Notes: generated by a model not told the origin, from the letters alone. 64,000 bases of DNA from Marchantia polymorpha subsp. ruderalis (GCA_037833965.1 AP031353.1:20338501-20402500), one strand, 5' to 3'; numbered from the stretch's first letter, positions 26,401 through 40,100 are shown. Made by a program: numbers and translations.

Positions 26401-27750
26401 GAAGTTTCTATCTCATTCCAACCTTCAACTCTCATCCTCGACATTCGTCTTCCCAACCCCAAATCCCATCTCAACCGCTCCTGGCCTTTCTTTGTATCCC
26501 TGCTCTTGACTCCGAGAACCAACCCCGTCCTTTGCTTCCTGCCTGTCCTCGATCCAGCACTCCAATTTCCTCCTCCCTTACACGATGAACGCCGGATTCG
26601 CAAATCCTTCTTCTCCTCTTCTTCTTGCTCCTCAATCGATCGGCCCGACCATCCCTCGCTTGCTATTTCCTTCCTCTTTCCTTCCTTCCTTCGTTACTCT
26701 CGCACTCTCTCTCTCGCTCTCTCGCTCGCGCTCTCCTGCTTCCTTCCTTCCTGTCTACCACGCTTCCCCTACCCCGGGCCCTCCCTCTCAAAAGCAAGAG
26801 AAACGATAACCAAGGCACAGCACACCGCTGCCAGCGATCACTCAATACTCACCCCTCTCCGTTCCCTGCCAGCCAGCAACACGCCAGCCTGCCCTGCCCC
26901 TCCTCCCCACCTTCCCTCCCCTCCCCTCCCCTCCCCTCCTCCGATCACTAGCACCACCACCACCGCGGTCCGGTCCGTTCACGCCTACTACAACAGAGCA
27001 GAGCTGCAGAGTGCACAGGCCCCGCAACAACTAGTTCCTAAAAAATGATCATCATCACGTCGCGCACCATGGAATCAAGTCTCTCGCTTCCTTCCGTGCT
27101 CTCTCCCCTCTCGTCCTCTTCCCTCCCTCGGTCGCTCTCGAGCCAGAGGCTGAAAAGGGGAGCACGGCACGAGTGCGCAAAGAACAGGCCCTTGTTTCGC
27201 CCAGCTACACCGCAGCAGCTCACCGCACCGGAGCAGATCCATCCTCCGAGCCTGGCCCAACTTGACCCGACCCGACCTGACCTGACCTGACCCGAGCCAG
27301 ACCAAGACCACGACCATGACGGACAGTGCAGTAGAATTGTGGTAGCCACTTTCCAGTTCTGTCGATTAGCTTAATTAGGGCTCGAGTGGTCATCACGATC
27401 GGTAAGTAAGCAAGTAGTGCCGCGGGGTTCGTGATACATCGGTTGCGGGCTCGGTGGTTTCTCTGCCTTCGTAGGCCGGCAATCTGTCCTTACGCCCTAA
27501 CACTGACACTTAACCCCCATCCTAACGAACTCTGCATTTGTCTTTTTTTGATTATGTTTTCTATAACCCTTCTCGCATTCCTCCTTTTCGCATGCCGGCC
27601 CCGAATTTTCCTCGTCCGTACCGGCGACGTGTGTTTTCGCGGTGACCGAGTTTCGCCCGCCATCCATCGCCTCGTCTGCATCTGGACCGCGTTCGGCCTT
27701 CGCCGGTCTAATTCTGTGCGTCGGCCTGGCAGCGAAAGTATTTAAATATT
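26400..27750. promoter_or_regulatory. GC-rich, pyrimidine-rich promoter-like island
   Basis: Composition shifts sharply from about 40% GC to clearly GC-rich. The plus strand carries long C/T tracts: TTCC and CTCT runs at about 26660-26755 and a CCCCT run near 26918-26940; these read as GA-rich tracts on the minus strand. Such tracts are frequent in plant core promoters and 5' UTRs. It is the only such island upstream of the minus-strand PIP5K, so I infer it is that gene's promoter/first exon, possibly bidirectional. Long ORFs here (for example 26506-27048) are by-products of low complexity. Confidence 0.5.
27264..27298 (+). repeat. Short pentamer repeat (CCGAC/CTGAC)
   Basis: About six tandem pentamers alternate between CCGAC-like and CTGAC-like forms. 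CCGAC is also the core of CBF/DREB sites in plants, but a low-complexity origin is simpler. Confidence 0.6.
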
Positions 27751-30700
27751 CGACGGGTTGATATTGGCATCCTCCGGTCGAATGTGGTTCATGTCAGATC
27801 AGTTTAACAACCTCGGTTGGAGTTCTCATACCTCTTGGATCTTACGAATAGGATCGCGAATCCAATGAGAAGTTTTCGAGATTCAGGTGGGTTGATTTAT
27901 TACGTTTCTCGCACTGGTTGCGAGTGAAACAGATGTGTCAACTTCAACCGAGCAGAACCACCACGTGATGGAGACAAATAAAACAAGAAGACCCCATAAA
28001 CTCTTGCATGGATGTAAGGTATGGCTAGCCACGATATTTATCACATCAGAGATATTTATTGCTGCAACTAAGATATCTGAACGCAACTCGGTCTCCATAC
28101 TACAAGAATTGCTTCGTAGCAGGCCGAGGCGAAGTGGATAATCAATAAAGATGAAAAGACCACATACGTATTACTGACAACTAGGTTCAAAAATCACAAT
28201 GCGTCCAATTTCAGATTGTTTTAATTGAAATCTTAGCTTGTTCCATACGATAATCTCTTTGACGTACATATGATATGCCTTGCTACCTCCTGTGCAGATT
28301 CTTGAGTAGTCTTTCACTGACACGTTGTAATGAATTTCATCAATTCATTAATTTTATATATGAAAACAAATTCTTATGTAGTATGTGAAAATAAATTTAT
28401 AAATATAAATATTGATTGTGATTTTCTTATTTGAAATAATGTAGCATCAGCAAGCAATTAAAAAAATCTGAATGGTATGGATCAGTTTGAACATTACACC
28501 TAAGAAATGCTACCGAGATCAAGAATGTTGAATTATGTTGATATTTCAACATATATCATTATGATTCTACTTGACTTAAATAGCGGTGATGACAATTCAA
28601 TAGTAACTCAAATAATCACAGTAAGTAAAATATAATAAGCTGTAGTAAAATATAAAATTTACCCACAACTTATTCAAAAATCATTCACTCTACAACGATT
28701 GCTCATAAAGTAGTTACGTAATAAATCAAATGTAGCATTAATATATGTTTAGATTTTTTTGTATGGAATTGATTATCCAATCCTCTGATCAAAGAATTAT
28801 AGATTAATTTCAGATTTCTAACTAATTTTTTTATGGTATAAAATATCATATCAAATATTTCATGCTATTATATGAAATAATTATTCATATGTTTGAAAAT
28901 TGCAATTGAATTAGTTATTTTAATAATTAATATTAAGTATATAAAAATCTATAATAAATAATATTAATTCTTACATATCTAAACATATGTTTTTACACAG
29001 TTAAAAATTCATTCAAATCTTTCAACTCAAACTAGTCAATTATATTTATAAAAAAATTAGGTGATGTTGGTACTTCTTCTCTAATTTTTTCATGCATTGT
29101 AGTATAAAAATATTTTGAAAATCATAATATATCAACTCAAAAAGATTTGATGTTTTATATCTAGTTTTTTCCCTTATCTATTTTATATTAAATTGTTACA
29201 TTATATAAAAACAATCATAAGGCTTACAATATCACTTGAATTGATTGCTCAAGATCTTAGTAATTTCGATCTTCATAATATATACTTGATATATCATAAT
29301 TTTCACCGACGAAATTATGGAGACCAACACCTTGTTTTATTTCAATGGGATTGCTATCCATGTCCCACGTAAGAGAACCATCACGTTGGAATGTAGAATA
29401 TAAGATGATCTTGTTATGCAAAAACGTCTCTATTGATAGTTCTTAGTTGATTTGTAATATTTCTCACGGTGATACTATAGAGTCAAATATCATGTTTCCT
29501 ACATTCATGGTTATTCATTAAATTGAAACTGTAGCTAACCAGCTATGTTGAGAGAATGGCGTTGATAAAGATATAGTGTGGACATCAAACCAATTAGATC
29601 ATTGTATTAACGTGGGCATGCAATGCACTGGTTTTAAACGCCGTATCAGAAGCGTGGACCGCGGACTGACTGAGTCAGCTAACCCGAGGGCGGTTAGCAG
29701 CATCAAGAACATAAACCGACACGCGTGCTCCTCCCTTCACATCTGTACACACGTCGTTGTTGGCAGCGGGGCTCCTACGTACCTACGTTAGGATTTAGGA
29801 CATACAATTGAACACGTGTCCGGCTCCTCAACAGTGCCTCGTACAGGTAGGCTCAGCTAGGAGCGTAGGCATGAGGCGTTCTGATCATTTGGGCCCGAAG
29901 TAAATTTGTTTCGTGACTCCAGAAGTGGGACGACTGGTGTCGTCATTCACGAGCCAGTCCTCGCGCGAGCTACGCCTGTGCGGTGGCATAGGCGGACCTG
30001 AGCTACTTGCCATTGGCTCAATATGCCTCACGTCCCCGGTCGGGTCTGCGACGACGCCGAAGGAACTCTTGCGAGACCTTGTGCTTACTCTGATCAGCAC
30101 ATTAAGATGCTTACTTTTCCCCTTTGTCTACGTCATGACAGTAGACACTACATGTGATCAAGATCCGGCGCCATAAGCACGTTCATATACCGAGTATCTA
30201 TATTGTCGCGTGGTTTTCCAGAATCATAGGATATTCGTATGGCATTCCTCGACCTCTTGCGTGCTCGACAATGCTCTTATAACGGGAACCTCCTATATTT
30301 GCATGACGTGAAACTTGAGCTTCTGTTGGCCACGATATTTATGTCCGTCTGTGGTATGTTTTCCTCCAATTCGAAAATAAGCTGGGTGTCCATCTTATAA
30401 TATAAATTTCTTATGTTAAAGAAGGTCATTGGTTGAAGATGTGAGAATTTGGAAGATTCTTGTGTGACGAGAGAGAAACCTCCTAAAGCCAGCGAGCCGC
30501 AGCATACCGACCAGTTAAATCACTTGGCACAGCCAGAAGAAAAACTCGACGATCGAGACCAGTATGTAGTTGCAAAGTGTCTCAACAGTGTGATAATAAG
30601 ATATCTTTGAGTTTAATAAGATATCTCTGGGTCGGTGGCAGCACACTGATAGCGATCTCACATATAACATGTCGCAGTTCCTTTTAATCGGAGAAATTTT

Positions 30701-33700
30701 AATACTTGTGCGGCAGGTCGATTATTTGAATGCTACGAGCATTTTGCTTGCTTTGTCTTTTGATATGTATAAATTTACTCGGTTGTGATTGATAACCAAA
30801 CTCCTGATCATGAACATTAGTAAGGAAAATTTGCCAGTTTCAACCAAAAAGTAGCTGCATGATATTAGTGACAAGTATTATGATCTACATGTGCAAGCCT
30901 TGACGTTTTTTTGGCTGCTGTACTTTGGATGCCAAATTGTCAAATGTGAGGTCAGCTAGAGTGAAGACAATGCCGGGACAATGAAGAAGAAGCAATAATG
31001 GAACAATCCATGGAGGATTTCCGAGGATAAGAGGCGTTTGTCTTCGTAGGCAATCAGTGGGGCGGCTTGAAAGTGCGAAGGGGAAGAGAGAGAAAAGGCA
31101 CGCACTAACTCGTGAAAGAATTAAGAGCGGTCTTATCATGATAAACTAAGTCCTTACACGACCGCCAGATATAACGGAAATGGAATCTGTTGTCAATCTG
31201 GTGTGTGCTGGAGGTTGAAATACTCCAACAATCTGCACCAAAGAGTTTGAGATTCTAAGCTCTTATAAATGGGGAAAAGAAAAAGAAAATCAAAATAAAT
31301 TGGAGGAAAAATCTTCGAGTTCTTGTAACAGTAAGAGATATGAATTCAGATTCAACCAAACGACGAACGTCAATAGAGTTGGTGAGAGTCAATGGATCCA
31401 AAAAAAAATCTCCTTCACATGGGAGGATTTGCCACCGGTTCGACATCTGTAGTTACTGTCCCTCGTCAAGCGGATTCTCGACAACAATTGTGTTTTTTCT
31501 TATTATATACTGGTAGGCCATACCGAACACATCTACGATAGGAGATGGACCGGAAAGTGAACCGACGTCAAACTAATGCTCGCTCATTCTAAGTATCAGC
31601 TATGTTTAGCCCGTACAGGAATTCCATTGAGAAATGTGGAGATGAGCGTGATCTTGGATCTAGCTCGCTTTCTTAAAATGTTCATGGAGTTTGGCTTCAG
31701 CTCTCTTCTGTTGTTAACAGGTCTCGACGGCCATGCACTTTGGGAATACCATCAGGTCAAGGGGTCATTGATGAATCGAATGGTGATTTCACCCATGGAC
31801 CAGCCCAATGATGAGCTTGCTGGTGTAGAACCAGTCTTCCTTCCATTCTTCGTCCCAGTCGTCCGCTGAACTCATTCGCATCGTTGAAATCATGCAGGCA
31901 TCTGTTCAAATTGGCACGCTCAGTGCCTCAAACTTTTGTCCGGCCGTCAAACGGGGCCATGGACTCTAAAAATAGCGCGATGCGAGAGTTTATTCCTCTC
32001 GGTCTATTAAAACACTCGCTGTGATTGACGTCGATTTCTTGCAGTAAATGCGTGGACATTGAGGTCGGGAGTTTTGTGCACCTATTTCAAACTTTTTGTT
32101 GTTTCTAATCACATCGAAACGGGCTTCCAAGCAGGCGGGATGTCTGTCTTCTTCGCCATGAGCAATGGACAGTGCCCTCTTGACTCCGGACAATCAGTAC
32201 GACTTGACCACCCCTCTCCTCCTACTTCGAACCCAGCGCCTAGAGGCTCAAATCGTCTTGCGCCAGGCTACCACGGTCATGGCTGGAATTTACGCCCGTA
32301 GCTGGGATAAAAAAAGCAATGGCGGAGTTACAAGGACTCTTGTTTTTTTGTCCAAATTCCAACGCTCGTACGACGATCATTCAACCACTACAGGAGGTGA
32401 TTTGTCTTCAGGGAATCATGTGAACATGGATCGCACCTCGCTACGGAGCTCTGATTATTGAGATCATAACCGACCTGACTAAAGTGGAGCCAAATCGTAA
32501 GTGGTTTCGTTGAGCCGTATGGATTCCACAACCGACGGAAGGCGTTTCCGTCTCGAACGGGGACACGCCCGCTGCAGGCGCTCGAGGTGCATCCACTCGG
32601 TACGTGGTGCTGAAGTGGACGGTGAATGTCGGATTTGAAAATTGCAGAGCTAAAGTTAGAGGCAGCAACACACCCGAAAAAGCATCGAGATCGCCAGCGA
32701 GCGAGCGAGCCAGCGAGCCAGTCAGTCAGTCAGCCCGCCAGCCAGGCCCTTTCCCGGCTCTAGGATGGCCACTTTTTAGAGTCTAAGCTAGTTCTTGATT
32801 GGATTCTCGATAGTACTTGCAGGCCCACCAATCTGGCTCTGCACGCGATGTCACAGACACTGTCTTCTTTGTTTTTAAGCTCCGGGAAACTGCTCTCGGA
32901 CTCTCGGTCGGGGAGACGCGGGAAACTGTCACCTCCTTTCAAGTTCTTGCGAAACCCGGAAGGCCGAAAGACCGATGTGCGAATCTCGCAGATCGACGAT
33001 CGTGACGAGGCTCGAGACGCTGCTTTCCGTTCGCCTTTACCTCGGCGGAATCAGCAGCCGGCGACTGATTTGCTTGCCACTGTTTCTGCTCGATTTGTGG
33101 ATGTCAAGCCGCGAGCCGGAGTCGATTTCTTTTGGAGATACGTGGTAATGAGACTGGCACTCCAGAGGGCGTCAGAACACGGGACAAGATAGGAAACCTC
33201 GTTGGGGCTGACGTCGCGTCAGGTCACAGTGCTATGAACGAAGATGCCGTTTATGATTGAGAACGACACCGCATCCCCATCTTTGGACAGCACTAAAAAG
33301 CTCTCATCGACCTTTAGGTGAAAGCCACCCCCTTGTGTCCGCCCTACTCTCGATTAAATCTCAAATGAGGAACACCAGCTCGGCCGAGCGTTCTCATGTA
33401 AGAGACACCGAGACGAAAGCGAGCACTAAGTGTCAAGATGCCGATTACGCTTGACAGAAGAAGCTATCCTTCTGGGCTTCAACGAAAAGGTTCGAGCAAA
33501 CCTGGTGAGGTGGAGGCCGGAGTAATGGCTTGTCTTCCAATTCAATCCGGGTTAAATTCCCCACCCCTGGTGATAGTTTGTACTAGCGTCTGTCCAGAAA
33601 CCAGGTGAACGTGATGCCGTCAGATCGTCAGCTGGAGGTTGCCGCAGGTCTCTTGGAGAGGCGATAAGCATTGCAGTATGTCCCGACAAGTTGAAGAATG

Positions 33701-36046
33701 ACATATTCTAAGCTAGATCGCGTTTGTTGTACCAAAAAGTTTGCACGAGAGAATGCATTCCAGCTGCACAGTCATGTCTTACATGGCAGCCGAGATTTGG
33801 TTCATGGATCGAAGTGAAGCATAAATGTCGTTGCTACTCCGTACTTCTTGGGCCTTCCTTCCAACAGGCCCTGGACGCACGACCTTGAATCGTGTGCGAC
33901 GGGCACCTACCGAGTGAACTGAGTCGAAGGCTCTTCCTGATACTTTTTATGGACAGTGGTGTATAATACCTGTCCTGAATATGCTTTCCCTGGATTTCTG
34001 GCCTTGGGATTGTTGAACAGGTCCTGGACTATCAAGTTGAAGGATTCTTCACCCATAACCTCATCTCTGGAGTTTGTGAACAGACTAAGCCTGACAAAAG
34101 AATCAGTAATGTACGGCCCAGTATCAGAAAGTTGGAACATTGACAGAAGCACCACGGTAGCACTCTGCCGATAGAGTAACTTTCAGTCGGCAGTATGATC
34201 CTCTAGATAAGACGTCAGTGTCAAGAATCCTCAAATCCTCCAATCTGCTGCTGCCTCAAGTCAGAAGTGTGCTCGTGTACACTGACGTATTTTCTTTGTA
34301 GATCACAGAACAGTCTAGAATAGCACAAATTGTTTTTGTTTTGTGCTAGTTTCGACTTTCTGCTTCTCGACGTGGATTTGACACCTTCATTGAAGGAAAA
34401 TTGAAAGAAACCAAACCATAAAATGGATGGAAGACCTGCATTGCTTCAGAGAGCAAACGAAAGCCAGAAACCAACGAGGCAGACTGTTGAACGATGCGCA
34501 AGTCGATCGAAATTGTTTGCACTAAGAGTAAGCCCACATAACAAGTTTGTCTCAGCGGCAGTATTCAGGACTCTAAGAGACGTATCAACGCATAGTTGCA
34601 AACTAAGGCAAGTTTCAAGATCACAGAGTACCGACCGGAAGTAAACTGTGACTACGAAGCGACAGAGCTGTCAGCTTATATACCACAAATTAGGAAGTGT
34701 TAGAAAAAGCATTGCTATCAGAAGTCAGTTACTTCACGAACACAAGAGAGGATCTTGTGCTTTGGTAGCTTCAACAACCTCATTCAAAGATCTCTACAAC
34801 TGCTACGGAGTGGTCACAAGAATTGGTTGACAGAAATGTAGCACCCTTCAGAAAATGAACGAGCACAGTGATCAAATGCGATTATCAAATGCGATTGGCT
34901 CGACCTGTCTGTAACACAGTCCTGCAACAGTAGAAAATCTAAAGCCCTCCAATTTCGGTCCTCGTCGTTGCAAATACAGACGTAAGAATGATCTATAGCA
35001 CTACTTGGAGAGCAGAAGTCTTTTATGAGTTGGGGATTCGTTCAGAGACATGAACATGTAGCCCTGTATCAGCAATCTATGAGAAACTGATAAAAGTCAC
35101 AACAAACTGACAACTCGTGCTTTGGAATTCAAGTTCAAGTGGTACATCAGAGGCAACATCTACGTGGAAGAACATGCCACAAGTGTCAGCCAGACATGAA
35201 TATTAAACCAAGGGAGGCAAATTATCCAAGTTAAACCTTGTTTTACTCTTGAGAAGTTTCGTCCCCAACAACATATGTATGGACCACATGGACACTTCTG
35301 AACTATCTGTCGCTATACGTCGCTACTCCAAACTTGTCCTGATTCAAAAGCACGAACTAACTTTGAACTGGCTACAGCTGCAAGCCTCTCGAATTGTGAA
35401 GTTGTCACGATCTAATTCTAGATATAGTCTAGTGATTAAGGTGCATAGAAGACCGAGAAACGATCAGTTGTTTTATATGACAGCATACTTCTGATTATTT
35501 AGCCGAATCAAGTCGCGATCGAATGGATTTGGCATATATACTCGAACACTATCTGTCAGTTTGCTACAACGAGCCGGTTGTAATGGCATTTCACACCTAC
35601 GTCTTCTGCTACGAGTAAAAGCGCACAACTTTCAGCTTTTTCTAACCCGGGAAGGGTCTGAATGTGTAACTCACTAGGTGAAGAGAAGGGATGGATCCTG
35701 ATAAATAGCCATCGCTTCTCGACGCGCAGACACACCATGTCTGATCAAGCACCAGTGGCTCTCCAGCTCCAAGGCCGAATCGCCAGGAGGTAAGCCTTGT
35801 GAATCCTTAAACTTACTTTGAGGGAGGATAAGGAGATCTAGAGAATTATGGGTGCAAGGTGTACGGACACATCTTGTACAAGCTGCGGAATCCATCTTGC
35901 TCCGTGAAGTGTATCATATGTAGGAGATAACAGGATCCTTGAACGAGAGATCGACGAGCTTTGGTCGAGTATCCTTACTCGGCTAAACGCTATGTAGCGT
36001 GCAATTTCATGCACTAGAAGTTTGAACATCTGCTCTGGCAGAGTCT
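27751..36046. other. Intergenic, no gene recognised
   Basis: An AT-rich block spans about 28.29-29.56 kb. The remainder has balanced to GC-rich composition (notably 29.6-30.2 and 32.0-33.7 kb) and many short ORFs, for example 31576-31869 plus and 33907-34155 minus, none with family motifs I recognise. The GC-richer stretches could be promoter or non-coding exon sequence, or ancient degraded genes. A spliced gene with very short exons cannot be excluded. Confidence 0.4.
32697..32755 (+). repeat. Tetranucleotide microsatellite (GCGA/GCCA/GTCA)
   Basis: Consecutive tetramers GCGA, GCCA and GTCA change gradually along about 55 bases, typical of a mutating simple repeat. The short ORF crossing it is repetitive only because of this tract. 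Confidence 0.75.
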
Positions 36047-36568
36047 CTACGTCGTCAGGCTGAGTCCGGAGGGCACAGTGGAATTGAAAGGGGTGAAGGA
36101 ACATGATGGGAAGAATTGCTTGGATGAGCTATTGGAAATTCCCAGACTGCCTGTGACGAGAGGTTCGACGGGGAGGTTATCGCAATTGCAGACTTCGATC
36201 ATGAAGCCGTCGGGATCATGAAAGAAGAGCTGATCTACGAAACAGCCCGCCTCCTGCACCTGGCGTCGGATGTACTTGATCCCGCTTTCCTGGAGCTTCT
36301 GCTCCACTACGTTTATGTCCTCCGCGCACTGGAACGAGAGATGATCGGCCCTGGGGTCAATTTCTCCATGACAGGATCGTTTACTTCCAGAGGCCTGCAG
36401 AAGGTGAATGCCAATGCCGTAATTGAAGAGCCACACGCCGTCGAAATCGAAGGATCCGGGCCTCTTGATCTGCACAAAGCCTAGCAAGCATTCGTAGAAT
36501 TTCGATGCTTCTTGCAAGTTCGAGCAATTGCGCGAGATGTGGTTCACGCAAGAGATGGGAAGCGCCAT
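36047..36568 (-). CDS. Glyoxalase I-like / VOC-superfamily protein (173 aa)
   Basis: A single-exon, complete reading frame starting at ATG. It matches the plant glyoxalase-I-like group of the vicinal oxygen chelate superfamily: an N-terminal VNHISR motif (His10), the segment IKRPGSFDFDGVWLFNYGIG (34-53), then HLL (His55), DHLSFQC (His76) and a C-terminal HDPDGFMIEVCNCD (Glu125). These His/Glu positions are where VOC enzymes bind a divalent metal. Two beta-alpha-beta-beta-beta modules fit the length. The last 30 residues are Ser/Phe-rich and probably a variable tail. Substrate is not known: relatives are annotated as lactoylglutathione lyase-like, but many plant members lack proven glyoxalase activity. 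No transit peptide is evident, so cytosolic location is inferred. The gene appears intact. Confidence 0.93.
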   Translation of the reverse strand: MALPISCVNHISRNCSNLQEASKFYECLLGFVQIKRPGSFDFDGVWLFNYGIGIHLLQASGSKRSCHGEIDPRADHLSFQCAEDINVVEQKLQESGIKYIRRQVQEAGCFVDQLFFHDPDGFMIEVCNCDNLPVEPLVTGSLGISNSSSKQFFPSCSFTPFNSTVPSGLSLTT

Positions 36569-36712
36569 ATTTGGCTTCCGGAAGTCGGTTGATAGATCAG
36601 CGATCGCTCTCTTCTACCGCCGACTCCAGCATGAACGCAGCACCTCGTCACGCAATTTAACTTAAACCTTGCACTCAAACGCTTTGAATACTAGACCACC
36701 ATCGCACCCATT

Positions 36713-36721
36713 GCTATATAC
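36713..36721 (-). promoter_or_regulatory. Candidate TATA box of the VOC gene
   Basis: The minus strand reads AGTATATAG about 145 bases upstream of the VOC start codon, a plausible distance for a TATA box plus a 5' UTR of roughly 110 bases. No other TATA-like site lies closer. Confidence 0.35.
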
Positions 36722-39700
36722 TGGAATTCCCCCGACGGGTCAGCTATAAGGAAACATTCCGGAGCAGGATTAGCGCTGCATCAACGTCTTCGAAGCTCAG
36801 AGCGAGCTGAGTCAGCAGCGAATTGCATCTCAGACGCTCCATGTGACGGTACTGCGCATGGTTGGATCCAGACAGTTCCGATGTGTTGCCGGTGTGCTGC
36901 GCATGGGCGCTAGTTAAGATTCTGCCATCCGGACAGGGCCAGTGCTATGCGCACCTACCCACCCTGCGTCTTTTTATACACGAGCCGGGGCGCCAGGCTA
37001 CCGGCAACTATAAAATGCACGTTTGCGAGTTCCCCACCGCGACTCTTCCGAATTTAGACCCTGAGGCTGATCCAGCCAGCAAACGCGACTTCGACTGACA
37101 CTGCGGCTTCGACTGCTGCTCGAATGTGCCTGTAATGGTGAAGGCCTAGTGGACTTCTAACTCGGCTCGGCTCACCCACACCAGGTACCCGCTTTCACCT
37201 CTGAGAGCCGTGCGGTTGATGGATGACTCGTTCGGCATCGCAGGGATTAGGAGGCTGATTTTCCAGTTAGAGGCCGGAGTTTGGGGATGGAATTCAGCCC
37301 AGGTTTGAGCCCACGCTGAGGCCTTCCGCGATGATCCTGGCGCGTCCTTTACCTTTCGGTAAAACTGAACAAGGCAATCGATTCTAGCGATTCTAGCGAT
37401 TCTTGGCGATTCGAGCAGTTGGTTCGAGCCGGCCCCCCGCCACTGCAATTTTCACAGAGAACCAACCGCCTTTCAAGGATCGGAGGAGGCCAGCAATATC
37501 ACGGTCGGAGAAAACTTGGCACTCGTCACTTAAAGGATGGGACATTCGACAGCTGCACGTCTAGTTGTTTATGATAGATACAGTATCCAGAACGGATGAG
37601 GTCAGTCGCGGGATAGGAATTGAAGCGCGACGTGAAGACGTCGGTCAAAGGCAGTTCTTCAGACTCTGTGCCCACGGAACGAACGAACCTTCATTACGTA
37701 ATAATGCGGACGTAATGAAGCTGGGGCTGGGTTCTCCAGATGTGGTGCCGGTAGTGATTCTAGGCGTGCGTCGTTTAGCGAAGGATTTCCTCCTTCAGTG
37801 TACGAGCCTTCAGGGCGCCGCTTAATTTAGAAAAACGTCAGAATCATAACCCGAGCCGTGGCTCTTCGACAATCCGGTCTTGGATGAAAGTCAAAGATTC
37901 AGCGGTTCCCAAACGGACCCAATTTTCAAGTCGGTCGTTAAGCATGCTTCCAGAGTCAGAAACGACATTCATATGGTCCCGGACTCTTTGCCTTCGCGAT
38001 GAAGAAGATGGTGTAGAGATTGGAACACTAACTGTAAGACCTTATTCTCCCGCAGAAGGTCCTGCTCCTGCGGGAAGGGAGCAGGTGATAGACATTTCCT
38101 TAAGCAACTGGGCAAGAACCATAGTAAACAGTCCCTGAAAAGATTAGATTATGCCCATTGAAAGTTCCTCCTCCGGCTACGCTTAAACAATTTCAGATTC
38201 ACCAACTCTTCCTTCGCGGATAGCTATTGGCAGGCACAAGCTTCCTGGAAACATTCAGATTTAATATCTCTGTGAAGTATTCATCAAACTTGCTGAGTCA
38301 AGAAGCTCTGTTTCCAGCTCACTTTGGATAATACTCCACAAGTGAGTCATATGTTGACTTGCGAGAGCAAAATACTGCGGACTTACGATATCCTGAACAT
38401 TTCTCTCCACAACTTCACCTGTCCCAGTATTTCGTAGGTCTTAGAGCGAACCCATAATCATTTAGCTTTTGTTAGCTCTCAGTGGTTGAGTCTATCCTGT
38501 ATAGCTTGTTTCGAGCTCGAGTTCCAAAAAATGAAACGTGTAGGTGACAGCAGTTATGTCACTAGTTCATACTGATTCATGTCTACCCGCTTACTTATAA
38601 AAATCATATGTGATGCATACGCAGATCGTATACCACAGAAAGTTGTCAGTGATTTCCTCACGCTACTTCAATCCAGGCTCACCTTACGTTGATCTACATC
38701 ATATCAGCCTCCTCCTCCTCCATTTATACGCACACTAAGACATCACTTTGCTTAACTTGGTCGCAACAGCACATACGCTGGTTTCGTAACGACTAGGGTT
38801 AATGAGGAGTATTAGACAAGATACTATAACACTTCAGTTGAAGAGTTGAAATTTTTTCACTGAAATGCACAACTGGCGGTCATCCCCTCGAAGGACCCAC
38901 ATTATGGTTGCTGCACTTTTCGTAATGTTTGTACCGTTTTTCATTTGAATTTTCCGAGACCATCATTTAAAAAAACAACATCACATTCGAAAGTGAAATT
39001 TCCAGTACACCTGATCTTCTAATTACCCACCACGATGTCATTTTCTGCTTTAATGTTTTGGGGACAGGAATATATGTAGTACCACCGTCCACATTCAGGT
39101 TATAGTTACTTCACACCAACTATGTAATCGAGCCAGTCACATGTGAGATGAAACTAAACAATTTCTCGTTCTTCGTCATTTCCCCGTTGCCAAACGCCGT
39201 ACTCGTGCCTAACACGGAGGAGGAATAGCTTAAGATACATAATAAACTATTCAATATTTCGAAAATGGTTGCTAGATATTAGTGGCCATCCGTGCAGCTT
39301 TTGCAACAAAAAAGTTCCCTTGCCCTGCTCTCTACCTACAAGAGCCTGCCTGCACATGTAATAGCCCCTAACAAATCTCCATTTCACCACCGACACAAGA
39401 GTCGGTCTAGATACTGTTGACATGGGTCCAGATCGATGAGTGCCATGCTGTCTTCTCACTCCAGGACGTGGTCGTTACTTTTCTCCTGGTCCCAGCCATC
39501 TTCCCTAAGCAGTTGGAATCGGAGCATGTGTTTTGCCTTGTGCTTGTGGCCGAGGACAACGCACTTGGGAGAGTTTTTAAGCCTTCTAGTGGCTTTTATT
39601 CTTCAATCATTTATGGATGTCACAATACCTACCTGTATCTCCGGTCTATCTACATACAGTGCTAGGAGTTTATCCACCTTCTCAAGAGGTCCTAGTACCA

Positions 39701-40100
39701 AATTCCGTACGCAATTTCTCACCCCTTGGGTCAGGGTTGCTCACACACTGCAGAACATCACTGGTCAATCAAGTCTCACTTTAATTTCAGCTGTGGTTTA
39801 TTCTTCTTAAAGTTCTTCGTTGTACATCGCTAGACTTCATGGCTCCGTGTCGCTAGTGGTGAGACCTTTGGTGTTTTCGGAACTAAACACAACAGTTTGA
39901 GCTAAGCACCTGCTTTGAATATAAGAACGTGGAATTGTGTCTACATGCTAGAATCTATGTTGAATTTGTCATTTTTCCTTCTACAGGTGTTAGTCAAAAT
40001 TATATTTTTTTCCATAATATTCGACTTGACGCATCGTGACAAGTTCATAACCACGGCACCATCCATGCAAACCCCCCAAGCTAAGGGTCTACGTAATCTG
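36722..40100. other. Intergenic, no gene recognised
   Basis: Balanced composition, GC-richer to about 38 kb. ORFs up to 124 codons (39436-39810 plus) show no known motifs, and overlapping frames at the same place are equally long, which argues against coding. A small tandem triplication lies at 37378-37405. Confidence 0.45.
37378..37405 (-). repeat. 9-bp unit in three tandem copies
   Basis: The unit CGATTCTAG occurs twice exactly and a third time as CGATTCTTG, followed by another CGATTC. A simple tandem repeat; the short ORF around it shows the matching RIARIARI peptide pattern. Confidence 0.7.

Noticed and set aside
26506-27048. 180-codon ORF on the plus strand
   Set aside because: Low-complexity Ser/Pro/Leu peptide produced by pyrimidine tracts; two other frames at the same place are also long and open.
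30885-31139. 84-codon minus-strand ORF with a hydrophobic, signal-like N-terminus
   Set aside because: No neighbouring exons or recognised domain; composition is compatible with chance.
36218-36484. 88-codon ORF opposite the VOC gene
   Set aside because: Shadow of a strongly conserved coding sequence on the minus strand.
39436-39810. 124-codon Ser/Leu-rich ORF
   Set aside because: An overlapping frame is open over much of the same stretch, no family motif and no supporting splice structure.
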